Shown here piece by piece: positions 7,678 through 15,020 of a stretch of 41,466 nt of DNA. Location: NCBI GenBank assembly GCA_016214025.1, contig JACRPH010000019.1, positions 1 through 41,466 of the forward strand, read 5' to 3'. The stretch comes from Candidatus Woesearchaeota archaeon. GTDB lineage: Archaea; Nanobdellota; Nanobdellia; Woesearchaeales; GW2011-AR9. The translations under genes were made by a program, and so were the position numbers. Position 1 is the first letter of the stretch; each line of letters starts with the position of its first letter. Under the pieces are notes generated by a model that worked only from the letters and a program-made list of their open reading frames with translations, searched no databases and had not been told where the DNA came from.

Positions 7678-9018
7678 CTATTTTAAACTATAAAATACTT
7701 TTTTCCCGGTTCCCTCTCTTTTAATTAATCCCTTCCTCAATAGCTCATTAATATCTCGATTAGCCGTGTCTTTCACCACACCCGCCAGTTCACAATATTC
7801 TTTACTCGTAATCTTTCCTTTTTCTCCTATAAACTTCACTGCCTGTCTTTGCCTTTCATTCAAATTTTTAATCTCTTCTTCAGTTACTTTGTATTTTCTT
7901 AAAGTAACTACTAAATTGTTGGAGATTATCTCAAATAAAGGCTCTGGTAACCCATTACTTAAACATTCTTTAATAATTCTATTTGTGCCTGTCCCCCACT
8001 GCTCAATAAATTTAATCAGGAAAAAATGTTTTGCAATCAAAGGATTCTTGGGAATAGAATCATGTTTCTTTCTCAAATCATCCACAGATAGCCCATTGGG
8101 TAAAAGACCGCAACCCCACACTTCAATCCTATCATCAAAAATTCTAACTTGTACATTACATGAAAATTGATAATCCCGATGACATAGGGCATTAGTAATT
8201 GCTTCCCTAACCGCTTCGATTGGATATTCCCACGTTTCTACTCTTTCTGTTCCAACAATCTTAGCATGCAGTTTAATATGTTCTTTTACGAATTCAACTG
8301 CATTTTCCCTTTGGTCAATAATATTTCCTCCAAAAACTTTCATATCAATAAACTCTAAAGGTTCAATTCCCTTAAATCTGGCACATCTTATTTCTGCCTG
8401 CAAAAAGAAAGTTTGTGGATTTTTACCGAACAATAGAATTGCAGCATTAGTCAACCTTTCCTCTCTCATTAACTTTAATCTCTCTAAAGCTTCTTTCAAT
8501 GGAGTTTCAGGCTCAATATCAAAATTTCTTTCTGCTTTTGCCTTCCTTAAAAACCACTTCACTTTCTCTTCATCAATATCATTTAAGGTCGCTTCTTTGC
8601 AGATTAGTTCCGTATAATTATAATCAACACTTTCTTTAGCCAGCTTTCTTATCTCTTGACTGCTAAGCCTCTTGTTTGTTTTTCCCACTCTCTTGAAAAC
8701 CATATTTTTCTCAAACACCGGCTTACTCTCGTTTTCTTCAACCTCGATAGATAAAACTTCTTTCCCTGCCATCTTCACAAACTCTACCGATGGAAAAACA
8801 ACCGGATCCGTATTCTGCTTTATCTCATTAGTCAGATTTTCAATTTCTTTGCCTTTGATCGTAACCCCAACCACTTCCTTTACAGTTCCATCTTTATTTT
8901 CTCCCACACCCACCAGAATTTTCCCGCCTTTCGTGTTAGCAAAAGCTGAAATGGTTTCCAGAATTTCATTTATTTCTGCTAAGGACTTCTTGAACTCTAC
9001 CGTCTGGCTTTCTTTCAT
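7678..9018 (-). CDS. AlbA_2/Schlafen-like ATP-binding regulator 1
   Basis: The start is taken at 9018 (MKESQTVEFKKSLAEI), not the in-frame ATG 39 bp upstream, which falls inside leader C. The product has 446 aa. Order: an AlbA_2 (DUF4/Schlafen-type) nucleic-acid-binding domain (about 1-115) with TVEFK and NTKGGKILVGV; a linker; a GHKL/HATPase-like domain (about 185-370) with ITNALCHRDY and GTGTNRI; and a C-terminal winged helix (about 385-446, ERQRQAVKFIGEKGKITSKE). It ends KREGTGKKVFYSLK. The ATG overlaps the leader stop as ATGA. The first 95 residues are almost the same as in its two neighbours, then they diverge. A DNA-binding regulatory or defence role is inferred. Confidence 0.85.
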   Translation of the reverse strand: MKESQTVEFKKSLAEINEILETISAFANTKGGKILVGVGENKDGTVKEVVGVTIKGKEIENLTNEIKQNTDPVVFPSVEFVKMAGKEVLSIEVEENESKPVFEKNMVFKRVGKTNKRLSSQEIRKLAKESVDYNYTELICKEATLNDIDEEKVKWFLRKAKAERNFDIEPETPLKEALERLKLMREERLTNAAILLFGKNPQTFFLQAEIRCARFKGIEPLEFIDMKVFGGNIIDQRENAVEFVKEHIKLHAKIVGTERVETWEYPIEAVREAITNALCHRDYQFSCNVQVRIFDDRIEVWGCGLLPNGLSVDDLRKKHDSIPKNPLIAKHFFLIKFIEQWGTGTNRIIKECLSNGLPEPLFEIISNNLVVTLRKYKVTEEEIKNLNERQRQAVKFIGEKGKITSKEYCELAGVVKDTANRDINELLRKGLIKREGTGKKVFYSLK

Positions 9019-9167
9019 ACATCTCCTTTCCCCGTCAAATTCCCCCACAGAAAACACTTAATAGAGCCAAAGAAGCCAGCACAATTATCAGTATTCTCGT
9101 CAGCAAGTGTAATTGAACTTAAAACTAGCAAAAACACCATTAGTACGCTAAATAACCTCTTTTCCAT
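9015..9167 (-). CDS. leader copy C: secreted small protein, 50 aa
   Basis: Signal peptide MEKRLFSVLMVFLLVLSSIT is followed by DNCAGFFGSIKCFLWG and then NLTGKGDV. Relative to copies B, E and F, the block after CFLWG (DPANRAG...WWDR) is replaced by NLTGKGDV. The stop is formed by the TGA that overlaps the AlbA_2 start codon (ATGA). A TATA box lies at 9191-9202. The ORF is too short to appear in many automatic annotations. Confidence 0.65.
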   Translation of the reverse strand: MEKRLFSVLMVFLLVLSSITLADENTDNCAGFFGSIKCFLWGNLTGKGDV

Positions 9168-9190
9168 GGTATTAAGCTAAGTAATACTCA

Positions 9191-9202
9191 TTATATTTTA
9201 AA
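9191..9202 (-). promoter_or_regulatory. TATA box for leader C operon
   Basis: TTTAAAATATAA on the minus strand is centred about 29 bp upstream of the leader ATG at 9167. A conserved upstream block (GTTTTAAATGGCTCAAGAAG) is shared with leader D and with relic copies near 14.0 and 14.6 kb. Confidence 0.6.
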
Positions 9203-9276
9203 GCTTTTTCTTCTTGAGCCATTTAAAACACCCGTGGTTTAGTGGGTTATTCAAAACCATCTAACCTAAACCAACT

Positions 9277-9309
9277 TTGCACCGCATTTGCACCGCACTT
9301 GCACCGCAT
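9277..9309. repeat. triple 11-bp repeat at a relic AlbA_2 3' end
   Basis: There are three units of TTGCACCGCA(T/C) at 9277-9287, 9288-9298 and 9299-9309. The last unit touches the stop codon of a relic C-terminus (see 9309-9379). The same unit, also three times, ends AlbA_2 gene 3 at 11011-11043. Confidence 0.85.
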
Positions 9310-9379
9310 CAAGCAGCAACGTAATAAATGCTCTTCCCTGCCCCTACAACTCGGGTAAGTCCACAATGTTCTTTACTTG
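9309..9379 (-). pseudogene. relic C-terminus of an AlbA_2 winged helix
   Basis: On the minus strand this reads SKEHCGLTRVVGAGKSIYYV then AA and a TGA. It is a homologue of the last 25 residues of AlbA_2 gene 3 (KGVGKSIYYTAA). It sits downstream of the stop of AlbA_2 gene 2 and has no body of its own. It is probably left over from replacement of one AlbA_2 3' half by another. A near-identical copy lies at 14059-14200. Confidence 0.7.
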
Positions 9380-10752
9380 TTCCGGATACTTCCGGATACT
9401 TCCGGATACGGTTTATACCGAACCAACCTCGCTTTTCCTTCCTTGAGCAGCAAGCCTAGCGAAACCAACTTGGAAATATCTGCTCTTGCCTGCCGGTCAG
9501 TAACACCAAACATCTGAGCGTAAACTTCAGATTTAATATCCTCATGCGACTTCAGATACTCTAAGAGCTGGACCTGTCTCTGGTTAAGTTCTCCCTGAAA
9601 CCGTTCCAAGACGTCTAATGTTGCCCGATAAATCGTCACCAGAACAGCATCACCAAAATCTTTAATATCTGGAAGCTTAGGTTTTAAAGAGTGATTCTTG
9701 TATTCCTCCATGATACGGTCCCAGCCTTCACCCAGCTCTTCAATATATTTTAGTTTATTCAAAACTCTGACCAGCGTCGGATTTCTTGATTTTTGCATAT
9801 TAATAATGTTTTTAGGAGTAATGCTGCCGGGCAATCCTCCAGGGTTGTAGTATTCAATCCGGTCATAGAACATTTTAATAATAATCTTCCCTCGTTCTGC
9901 ATAATCTCGATGAGCAACAGCATTGACTACTAATTCCCGAATGGCAAAAAGGGGATATTCAGGAATATCTTCCCTTTGTACTTTATGGGGATGAAGTTGG
10001 GACATCAAAGCAATATGATTTTTTATATACTCCTCTGTTTTGTCTATTTGGTCAAAGACATTTCCAGAGAACTCTTTATAGTCTAATTTTTCTGTTCCCA
10101 CCGTATTGCCTTTATATCTTGCTACGGCAACAATTGCGTAAGGAAAATACTTTTGGGGGTTTTTACTAAACAATAAGAGCCCTGCATTTGCTAATTTGTT
10201 ATTTTTAAGACAGCCCAAACTCTGCAACAATTGTCTGGGCTTACTTAAAATCTTTGATCCAAAAATTCGTTCATATTGTTTAATAAAGTTCTTGACAAAG
10301 TCTAAGTCTATATCTTTTAGCGTGGCTTCTTCACAGGGCAGCTCAGTAAAGCTATAATCTATGCTTTCTTTAGTCATTCTCCTGATTTCCTGGACTGAAA
10401 GCTTTCTATTCGTTTTTCCCACTCGCATAAATGTATTTCCTTTTGCAAAAACCGGTTTTGTATCACACTCTTTTAGGGTAATCAGAACAACGTCCTTCCC
10501 TTCCATCTGCGTAATATCTATGGAAGGAAAAATCACCGGATCGGTATTCTGCTTTATCTCATTAGTTAAATTCTCTATTTCCTTGCCTTTAATGGTAATT
10601 CCAACCACTTCCTTTACAGTTCCATCTTTATTTTCTCCCACACCCACCAGAATTTTCCCGCCTTTCGTGTTAGCAAAAGCTGAAATGGTTTCCAGAATTT
10701 CATTTATTTCTGCTAAAGATTTCTTGAATTCTACCGTCTGGCTCTCTTTCAT
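9373..10752 (-). CDS. AlbA_2/Schlafen-like ATP-binding regulator 2
   Basis: The start at 10752 overlaps the stop of leader D as ATGA. The product has 459 aa. AlbA_2 domain about 1-115, nearly identical to gene 1 up to about residue 90. HATPase-like domain about 190-370 with VVNAVAHRDYAERG and LGEGWDRIMEE. C-terminal winged helix about 395-450 (LNQRQVQLLEYLKSHEDIKS). The last residues, YPEVSGSIRNK, are encoded by the three 10-bp repeats at 9380-9409. The body differs strongly from gene 1 and is closer to gene 3. Role inferred from domains: nucleic-acid binding with ATP-dependent regulation. Confidence 0.85.
   Translation of the reverse strand: MKESQTVEFKKSLAEINEILETISAFANTKGGKILVGVGENKDGTVKEVVGITIKGKEIENLTNEIKQNTDPVIFPSIDITQMEGKDVVLITLKECDTKPVFAKGNTFMRVGKTNRKLSVQEIRRMTKESIDYSFTELPCEEATLKDIDLDFVKNFIKQYERIFGSKILSKPRQLLQSLGCLKNNKLANAGLLLFSKNPQKYFPYAIVAVARYKGNTVGTEKLDYKEFSGNVFDQIDKTEEYIKNHIALMSQLHPHKVQREDIPEYPLFAIRELVVNAVAHRDYAERGKIIIKMFYDRIEYYNPGGLPGSITPKNIINMQKSRNPTLVRVLNKLKYIEELGEGWDRIMEEYKNHSLKPKLPDIKDFGDAVLVTIYRATLDVLERFQGELNQRQVQLLEYLKSHEDIKSEVYAQMFGVTDRQARADISKLVSLGLLLKEGKARLVRYKPYPEVSGSIRNK
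9380..9409. repeat. triple 10-bp repeat inside the 3' end of AlbA_2 gene 2
   Basis: There are three exact units of TTCCGGATAC at 9380-9389, 9390-9399 and 9400-9409. They lie inside the last codons of the gene. The 10-bp period changes the reading frame at each unit, so selection is probably on the DNA and not on the peptide. A two-unit version occurs at 14151-14170. Confidence 0.85.
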
Positions 10753-10901
10753 ACATCTCCTTTCCCCGTCAAATTCCCCCACAGAAAACACTTAATAGAG
10801 CCCCACACTTCCGCACAATTATCAGTATTCTCGTCAGCAAAAGTAATTGAACTCAAAACTAGCAGAAACACCATTAGTACACCGATGAACCTCTTTTCCA
10901 T
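10749..10901 (-). CDS. leader copy D: secreted small protein, 50 aa
   Basis: Signal peptide MEKRFIGVLMVFLLVLSSIT is followed by DNCAEVWGSIKCFLWG and NLTGKGDV. It has the same length as copy C and ends in the same way, with its stop overlapping the AlbA_2 start as ATGA. DNA identity with copy C is very high and continues about 280 bp into the AlbA_2 gene. Confidence 0.65.
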   Translation of the reverse strand: MEKRFIGVLMVFLLVLSSITFADENTDNCAEVWGSIKCFLWGNLTGKGDV

Positions 10902-10924
10902 GGTATTAAGCTAAGTAATACTCA

Positions 10925-10936
10925 TTATATTTTAAA
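10925..10936 (-). promoter_or_regulatory. TATA box for leader D operon
   Basis: TTTAAAATATAA on the minus strand is about 29 bp upstream of the leader ATG at 10901. The region from here back through GGGTGTTTTAAAGGGCTCAG is almost the same as upstream of leader C. Confidence 0.6.
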
Positions 10937-11010
10937 GCTTTTTCTTCCTGAGCCCTTTAAAACACCCGTGGTTTAGTGGGTTATTCAAAACCATCTAACC
11001 TAAACCAACT

Positions 11011-11043
11011 TTGCACCGCATTTGCACCGCATTTGCACCGCAT
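11011..11043. repeat. triple 11-bp repeat overlapping the stop of AlbA_2 gene 3
   Basis: There are three exact units of TTGCACCGCAT at 11011-11021, 11022-11032 and 11033-11043. The last base is part of the AlbA_2 TGA stop. The position and period match the repeats of the other AlbA_2 genes, but the unit sequence differs. Confidence 0.85.
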
Positions 11044-12401
11044 CAGGCAGCGGTGTAATAAATGCTCTTTCCTACTCCTTTCTGCTTAATCTGCTTAAGC
11101 GTCTGTAACTTGGATAACTCTCGCAGTGCTGTATCTTGGGAAACATGAAGCAATTGTGCACAACTGCCAGTGGTGATCATCCCTTCTTTCTGAAGAGATT
11201 GTAAGATTACTTTCTGCCTTTCTGTAAGAGTTATCACCTCTTTCTTTTCTTCAAATTTATCACGTGTCGAATACAGAGTTACTAAAAAACTGTACTTATC
11301 TGCTTCTATCTTTGGCATCTGTGGATGGAGAGGATGCTTCTTATGCTCATCAATTATCTTGTTCCAACCTTCACCTAACTCCTCAATATATCTTACCTTT
11401 GCTAAAACGTTAGCAACAATTGGATTTCTGGAATATTGTTTACTTAAGATATTTCTTGAGTTAATGCCTTTCGGAAATCCCCCAATATTATAAATCTCCA
11501 ACCGGTCTTTAAATAATTTAACTATTACTTTACTCCCCTGTTCCGAATAATCACGATGGCAGGCAGCATTAGTTACTAGCTCTCTAATGGAAAACAGCCC
11601 ATACTCTGGAATATCTTCCCTCTGAACGCGATAAGGGTGCTGCCGGGACATAACCACAATATTCTCTTTGATATATTTGTCACAGGCATCTATCTGCTGA
11701 AACAGGTTTCCGGTAAATTCTTTATAATCTAACCTCTCTGTACTCTCAACTTCACGTTTATATCTCGCTGCAGCAATGTAAGCATTCATTAAAAATTTCA
11801 GAGGAGTTTTGCCAAACAAGAGGATTCCAGCATTAGTTACTTTCTGCCCTTTAAGACACTGGAGTGATTCCAGGAATTCTTCTGGTTTACCGATTACTTT
11901 CCTCTCAGAAATGGATTCGTACAAAGGGATAAATTCTTTCCTCACAAAATCCCAATCGATATCTTCCATCTTAGCATCTTTACATATCATATCAGTAAAA
12001 CTATAATTTACACTCTCTTTAGTTAAATTCCTTATTTCATCAATACTGAGTTTAATACTGCTTCGCCCAACTCTTTTATACGCTCTTCCTTTGGCAAACA
12101 CCGGCTTGCTTTGATTTTCTTCAACTTCTACAGACAAAACCTCTTTTCCACCCATTCTTACAAACTCTATCGACGGAAAAATAACAGGGTCGGTATTCTG
12201 CTTTATCTCATTAGTTAAATTCTCTATTTCCTTGCCTTTAATGGTAATTCCAACCACTTCTTTTATGGTCCCATCTTTATTTTCTTCAATCCCGACCAGA
12301 ATTTTCCCGCCTTTCGTGTTAGAAAATGCTGAAATAGTTTCTAAAATTTCATTTATCTCTGCTAAAGACTTCTTGAACTCTACGGTCTGGCTTTCTTTCA
12401 T
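11043..12401 (-). CDS. AlbA_2/Schlafen-like ATP-binding regulator 3
   Basis: The start is taken at 12401 (MKESQTVEFKKSLAEI), four bases after the stop of leader E; the upstream in-frame ATG at 12416 lies within the leader. The product has 452 aa. AlbA_2 domain about 1-115 (NTKGGKILVGIEENKDGT), HATPase-like domain about 190-370 with VTNAACHRDYSEQG and LGEGWNKIIDE, and winged helix about 395-452 (LTERQKVILQSLQKEGMITT). It ends GKSIYYTAA. The N-terminal 90 residues are nearly the same as in genes 1 and 2. The body is most like gene 2. Confidence 0.85.
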   Translation of the reverse strand: MKESQTVEFKKSLAEINEILETISAFSNTKGGKILVGIEENKDGTIKEVVGITIKGKEIENLTNEIKQNTDPVIFPSIEFVRMGGKEVLSVEVEENQSKPVFAKGRAYKRVGRSSIKLSIDEIRNLTKESVNYSFTDMICKDAKMEDIDWDFVRKEFIPLYESISERKVIGKPEEFLESLQCLKGQKVTNAGILLFGKTPLKFLMNAYIAAARYKREVESTERLDYKEFTGNLFQQIDACDKYIKENIVVMSRQHPYRVQREDIPEYGLFSIRELVTNAACHRDYSEQGSKVIVKLFKDRLEIYNIGGFPKGINSRNILSKQYSRNPIVANVLAKVRYIEELGEGWNKIIDEHKKHPLHPQMPKIEADKYSFLVTLYSTRDKFEEKKEVITLTERQKVILQSLQKEGMITTGSCAQLLHVSQDTALRELSKLQTLKQIKQKGVGKSIYYTAA

Positions 12402-12405
12402 GCAT

Positions 12406-12585
12406 CTATGCCTCACTCCTATCCCACCAGTTCATACCGGCACGATTAGCTGGGTCGCCCCACAGAAAACACCTAATCGAGCTCCACACTCCCGCACAAT
12501 TATCAGCAGTATCAGCAGCAGCAAACGTAATTGAACTCAAAACTAGCACAAATATCAAAAGTACACCAGTAAACCTCTTTTTCAT
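12406..12585 (-). CDS. leader copy E: secreted small protein, 59 aa
   Basis: The start is taken at the ATG at 12585 (MKKRFTGVLLIFVLVLSSIT). A TTG 12 bp upstream would add MLKS but would spoil the N-terminal charge pattern shared by all copies. The mature part has DNCAGVWSSIRCFLWGDPAN and RAGMNWWDRSEA. It lies 28 bp after the stop of the second DUF1016 gene. The upstream 45 bp match leader A. Confidence 0.65.
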   Translation of the reverse strand: MKKRFTGVLLIFVLVLSSITFAAADTADNCAGVWSSIRCFLWGDPANRAGMNWWDRSEA

Positions 12586-12613
12586 GGATTTAAGCAAGAT
12601 ATTCTTCTCAGGT

Positions 12614-13690
12614 TTAAATTAGTTTCTTAATCTCCCTTTCTAACTCCTCTTTGGAAGGTAAATAAAGCTTGTACTTTGACACAAATAATTTATTTGGCAT
12701 CCGAGATAAAGCAAACTCAACTTGTACTTTATCTTTACCAGTGCATAAGACAATTCCAATCGGTTCATTATCTCCCTCTTTGTTCAGCTCTTTGCGCACA
12801 TAATTCAAATAAAAATTAAGCTGTCCGCTATCCTCCGGCTTAAATTTTTCGGTCTTAAGTTCAATTACCACGTAACACTTAAGATAAATGTTATAAAATA
12901 ATAAATCTATGTAAAAATGGTCGTTGTCTAAAGTAAACCGTTTCTGCCTCGCCACAAAGCTAAACCCTTGCCCTAATTCCAGCAAGAACTTCTGTAAATC
13001 ATCCAAAATTTTAGTCTCCAGTTCTTTCTCAGAATATTCTTTCTTTGACTCCAAATCCAAAAACTCCAAAACATAAGGGTCTTTAATAACATCTTCTACC
13101 GTTTGAGGAACAAGAGAGGCAGATTCACGTTTAATTAATGATTTTTTATTTTTGCTTAATAAAAGCCGTTCATAATGTAAAGAGTAAATCTGCCTTTTTA
13201 GATCTCGAACACTTAAGTTTTCCTGTTCTGCGTACTTCTCGAAATAAGTCCTCTTCTTTTCCTCATCAATTTTGATTAATTCACAATAATGGGTCCAAGT
13301 AAGTTTAAATTCCAATTCGCCAGTCGCTGACTGTTGAATCTTATTTTTATAAGTCAAATAAAATTGGCGCATATTCCTTAAATTACTAATGCTAAAGCCT
13401 TTTCCCAATTCTTCCGTTAAAATTCCAGACAGTTTTTCCAGCAAGAAAGATCCATAATCCGCCCTCTGTTTGCCTTTCTGCTCTTCTTCAACAATTTTTT
13501 GACCTATTTTAAAATAAGCACGAAGCATTTCCTGATTGACAAACTGAAACGCACTATTCTTCGCTTTAGCTACAATCTGCTTAATCTCTTGAAGTAAATT
13601 TCCAAATCCAATGATATTTTTATTCATGGTATGTTTTGTTTGACTCCAACTCAATTGGTGAGACACTGTCTGACTTTTTGAAGAAACCAT
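12614..13690 (-). CDS. DUF1016/YhcG-type PD-(D/E)XK nuclease, second copy
   Basis: The product has 358 aa from the ATG at 13690, one base after the stop of leader F. The family start may be the Met at 13627 (MNKNIIGFGNLLQEI). The 21 extra residues include SQTVSHQLSWSQ, which looks like a displaced copy of the internal LSWSHYCEL region. DUF1016_N about 22-185 (IGQKIVEEEQKGKQRADYGS, LTWTHYCELIKIDEE). Nuclease domain about 205-358 with HFYIDLLFYNI and YVVIELKTEK, giving the full D...E-x-K site. It ends PSKEELEREIKKLI. It is a clear paralogue of the gene at 6376, but only moderately similar, so the duplication is not recent. Confidence 0.85.
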   Translation of the reverse strand: MVSSKSQTVSHQLSWSQTKHTMNKNIIGFGNLLQEIKQIVAKAKNSAFQFVNQEMLRAYFKIGQKIVEEEQKGKQRADYGSFLLEKLSGILTEELGKGFSISNLRNMRQFYLTYKNKIQQSATGELEFKLTWTHYCELIKIDEEKKRTYFEKYAEQENLSVRDLKRQIYSLHYERLLLSKNKKSLIKRESASLVPQTVEDVIKDPYVLEFLDLESKKEYSEKELETKILDDLQKFLLELGQGFSFVARQKRFTLDNDHFYIDLLFYNIYLKCYVVIELKTEKFKPEDSGQLNFYLNYVRKELNKEGDNEPIGIVLCTGKDKVQVEFALSRMPNKLFVSKYKLYLPSKEELEREIKKLI

Positions 13691-13691
13691 T

Positions 13692-13880
13692 TTAATTCCC
13701 CACCAACGCCTCCGTTCTATCCCACCATCCTTTCCCCGCACGATTAGCCGGATTCCCCCACAGAAAACATTTAATTGAGCCCCACACTCCAGCACAATTA
13801 TCGGTAGTATCAGAAGCAGCGAAAGTAGAACTAATTAAAACTAACAGTACTAATAATCCTGCGCTCTTTTTAACATCCAT
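13692..13880 (-). CDS. leader copy F: secreted small protein, 62 aa
   Basis: A shorter signal start, MDVKKSAGLLVLLVLISSTF, is followed by the same mature part DNCAGVWGSIKCFLWGNPAN and RAGKGWWDRTEALVGN. It is the most divergent leader in its signal peptide and upstream region, yet nearly identical in the mature part. That argues the mature peptide, and not only the signal sequence, is conserved. Its stop is one base from the DUF1016 ATG. Confidence 0.7.
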   Translation of the reverse strand: MDVKKSAGLLVLLVLISSTFAASDTTDNCAGVWGSIKCFLWGNPANRAGKGWWDRTEALVGN

Positions 13881-14058
13881 CTCTTTTTAAAGTCAGTAGT
13901 TTATTGGGCTTTATTAATCTTTTCTCCAGCCAGATGTTATTGTGCTTCTTGACCGAAGCTGACCGAAGTTTAAACTTCAGATTTATTCTCCGGTTTCGCG
14001 TCAAAGCTTTTTCTTCCTGAGTCCTTTAAAACCACCCTGATTTTTGGGATCATCTAAC

Positions 14059-14200
14059 TTGCACCGCATTTACACCACATCAGGCAGCGACGTAATAAAT
14101 GCTCTTCCCTGCTCCTACAACTCGAGTAAGTCCACAATGTTCTTTACTTGTTCCGGATACTTCCGGATACGGTTTATACCGAACCAACCTCGCTTTTCCA
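14059..14200. repeat. second copy of the 9277-9441 relic segment
   Basis: This segment is almost identical to 9277-9441, which covers the relic C-terminus, its 11-bp repeats and the 3' end of AlbA_2 gene 2 with its 10-bp repeats. Each repeat array has lost one unit here: two units of the TTGCACCGCAT type at 14059-14080 and two of TTCCGGATAC at 14151-14170. Confidence 0.75.
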
Positions 14201-14401
14201 TTCCACCTTTACACTATATTTCTCATGAGTTTTTAAGGTTTATTGTCAAACTGCTTTTTTCGGACATTATTTCGGACATCTATTTCCCTTTAAAATAGGC
14301 CCTCTTTGTTTTCCCTTTCTTTTCTTCAATCTTTTGCTTCAAATTTCCTAATTGCTCATTAAAACAGACCAGCCAACACTGGTTCTCATCTCAATTAACA
14401 C

Positions 14402-14434
14402 TTGCCGATATCCTGCCGATATCTTGCCGATATT
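14402..14434. repeat. triple 11-bp repeat without an intact gene
   Basis: There are three units of (T/C)TGCCGATAT(C/T) at 14402-14412, 14413-14423 and 14424-14434. The period is the same as at the AlbA_2 3' ends. It probably marks the 3' end of a lost gene. Confidence 0.8.
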
Positions 14435-14792
14435 TGTCTTTTAAATTATTCAAACCATGCATTTTCCAAACGCTGTCTGGATTTTTGTTTTTGACCGAAG
14501 CTGACCGAAGTTTAAACTTCAGATCTTTTTCCTGCTCCGTCAAAGCATTTTCTTTCCGAGCCCTTCCTGAGCCCTTTCTGAGTCCTTTAAAACACCTTTT
14601 GGTTTAGTAAGTTATTCATCTATACTCAAACCGGCCTTGCACCGCATTTACGCCGCAACAGAATAAATACTTGCATCCCCTACTTTCTCTTAATCGCTCA
14701 TCAATCATTCACTAATCGCTCAGTTAAAGGCTCACTTTACCCCCCCCGTCAGCACCACTAGATAAATTCGGGCGACACTGTAGCCCATTTTA

Positions 14793-15020
14793 CTAATTAA
14801 ACCAATTGGTGAAACAGTGTCTCACCTTTTGAAAACAACCCCATTTCCGAGACAGTGTTGCGGAATTTGGGTTTACCAAGTAAAACTTTCGCATTTTCTC
14901 TAATAAAGTATCTACATTATAACTCCAGCTTAATTCAGCAGACAGTGTCTGCCATTTTAGAAAGTAAAAACTCCTTGCCAGATAGTCAGATATATTTAAT
15001 TTAAGCGCAGTAATATTCAT
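14793..15020 (-). pseudogene. scrambled DUF1016 fragment
   Basis: A 75-codon ORF begins MNITALKLNISDYLARSFYF and contains KWQTLSAELSWS and MRKFYLVNPNSATLSRKW. All three blocks are recognisable parts of the DUF1016_N domain, but in the reverse of their normal order (normal: MRKFYL, then QTLS..LSWS, then L.ISD.LARSFY). It has no nuclease domain. Its ATG directly abuts the stop codon of the 1115-aa secreted protein. I infer a rearranged remnant. Confidence 0.6.

Larger units (their letters stand above)
13881..14792. other. graveyard of relic 3' ends and promoter pieces
   Basis: There is no intact gene in 912 bp. On the minus strand I see an AlbA_2 C-terminal relic (14059-14200), another relic end reading LKQKIEEKKGKTKRAYFKGK (about 14295-14355), and a DUF1016 fragment around KIQTA (14465-14486). 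Pieces of the leader C/D upstream region occur near 13998-14045 and 14540-14620. Many 10-11 bp unit repeats are scattered through it: CTGACCGAAG twice near 13950 and again near 14495, TCGGACAT twice near 14260, and a triple at 14402. It looks like accumulated leftovers of cassette exchange. Confidence 0.6.

Noticed and set aside
8672-9061. Plus-strand ORFs repeated opposite each AlbA_2 start (8672, 10361, 12232)
   Set aside because: Their repetition simply reflects the duplicated AlbA_2/leader DNA; the minus-strand frames carry the conserved domains.
7642-11043. Triple repeats as a CRISPR array
   Set aside because: The units are only 10-11 bp and directly adjacent without spacers; there are no cas genes.
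7678-12401. Constant/variable AlbA_2 genes as a diversity-generating retroelement
   Set aside because: There is no reverse transcriptase and no template/variable repeat with adenine-specific changes; the differences cover whole domains.
6255-15020. Insertion sequence or transposon as the carrier of the cassettes
   Set aside because: I find no transposase or recombinase and no terminal inverted repeats around the cassettes; only leader homology and 3' repeats are shared.
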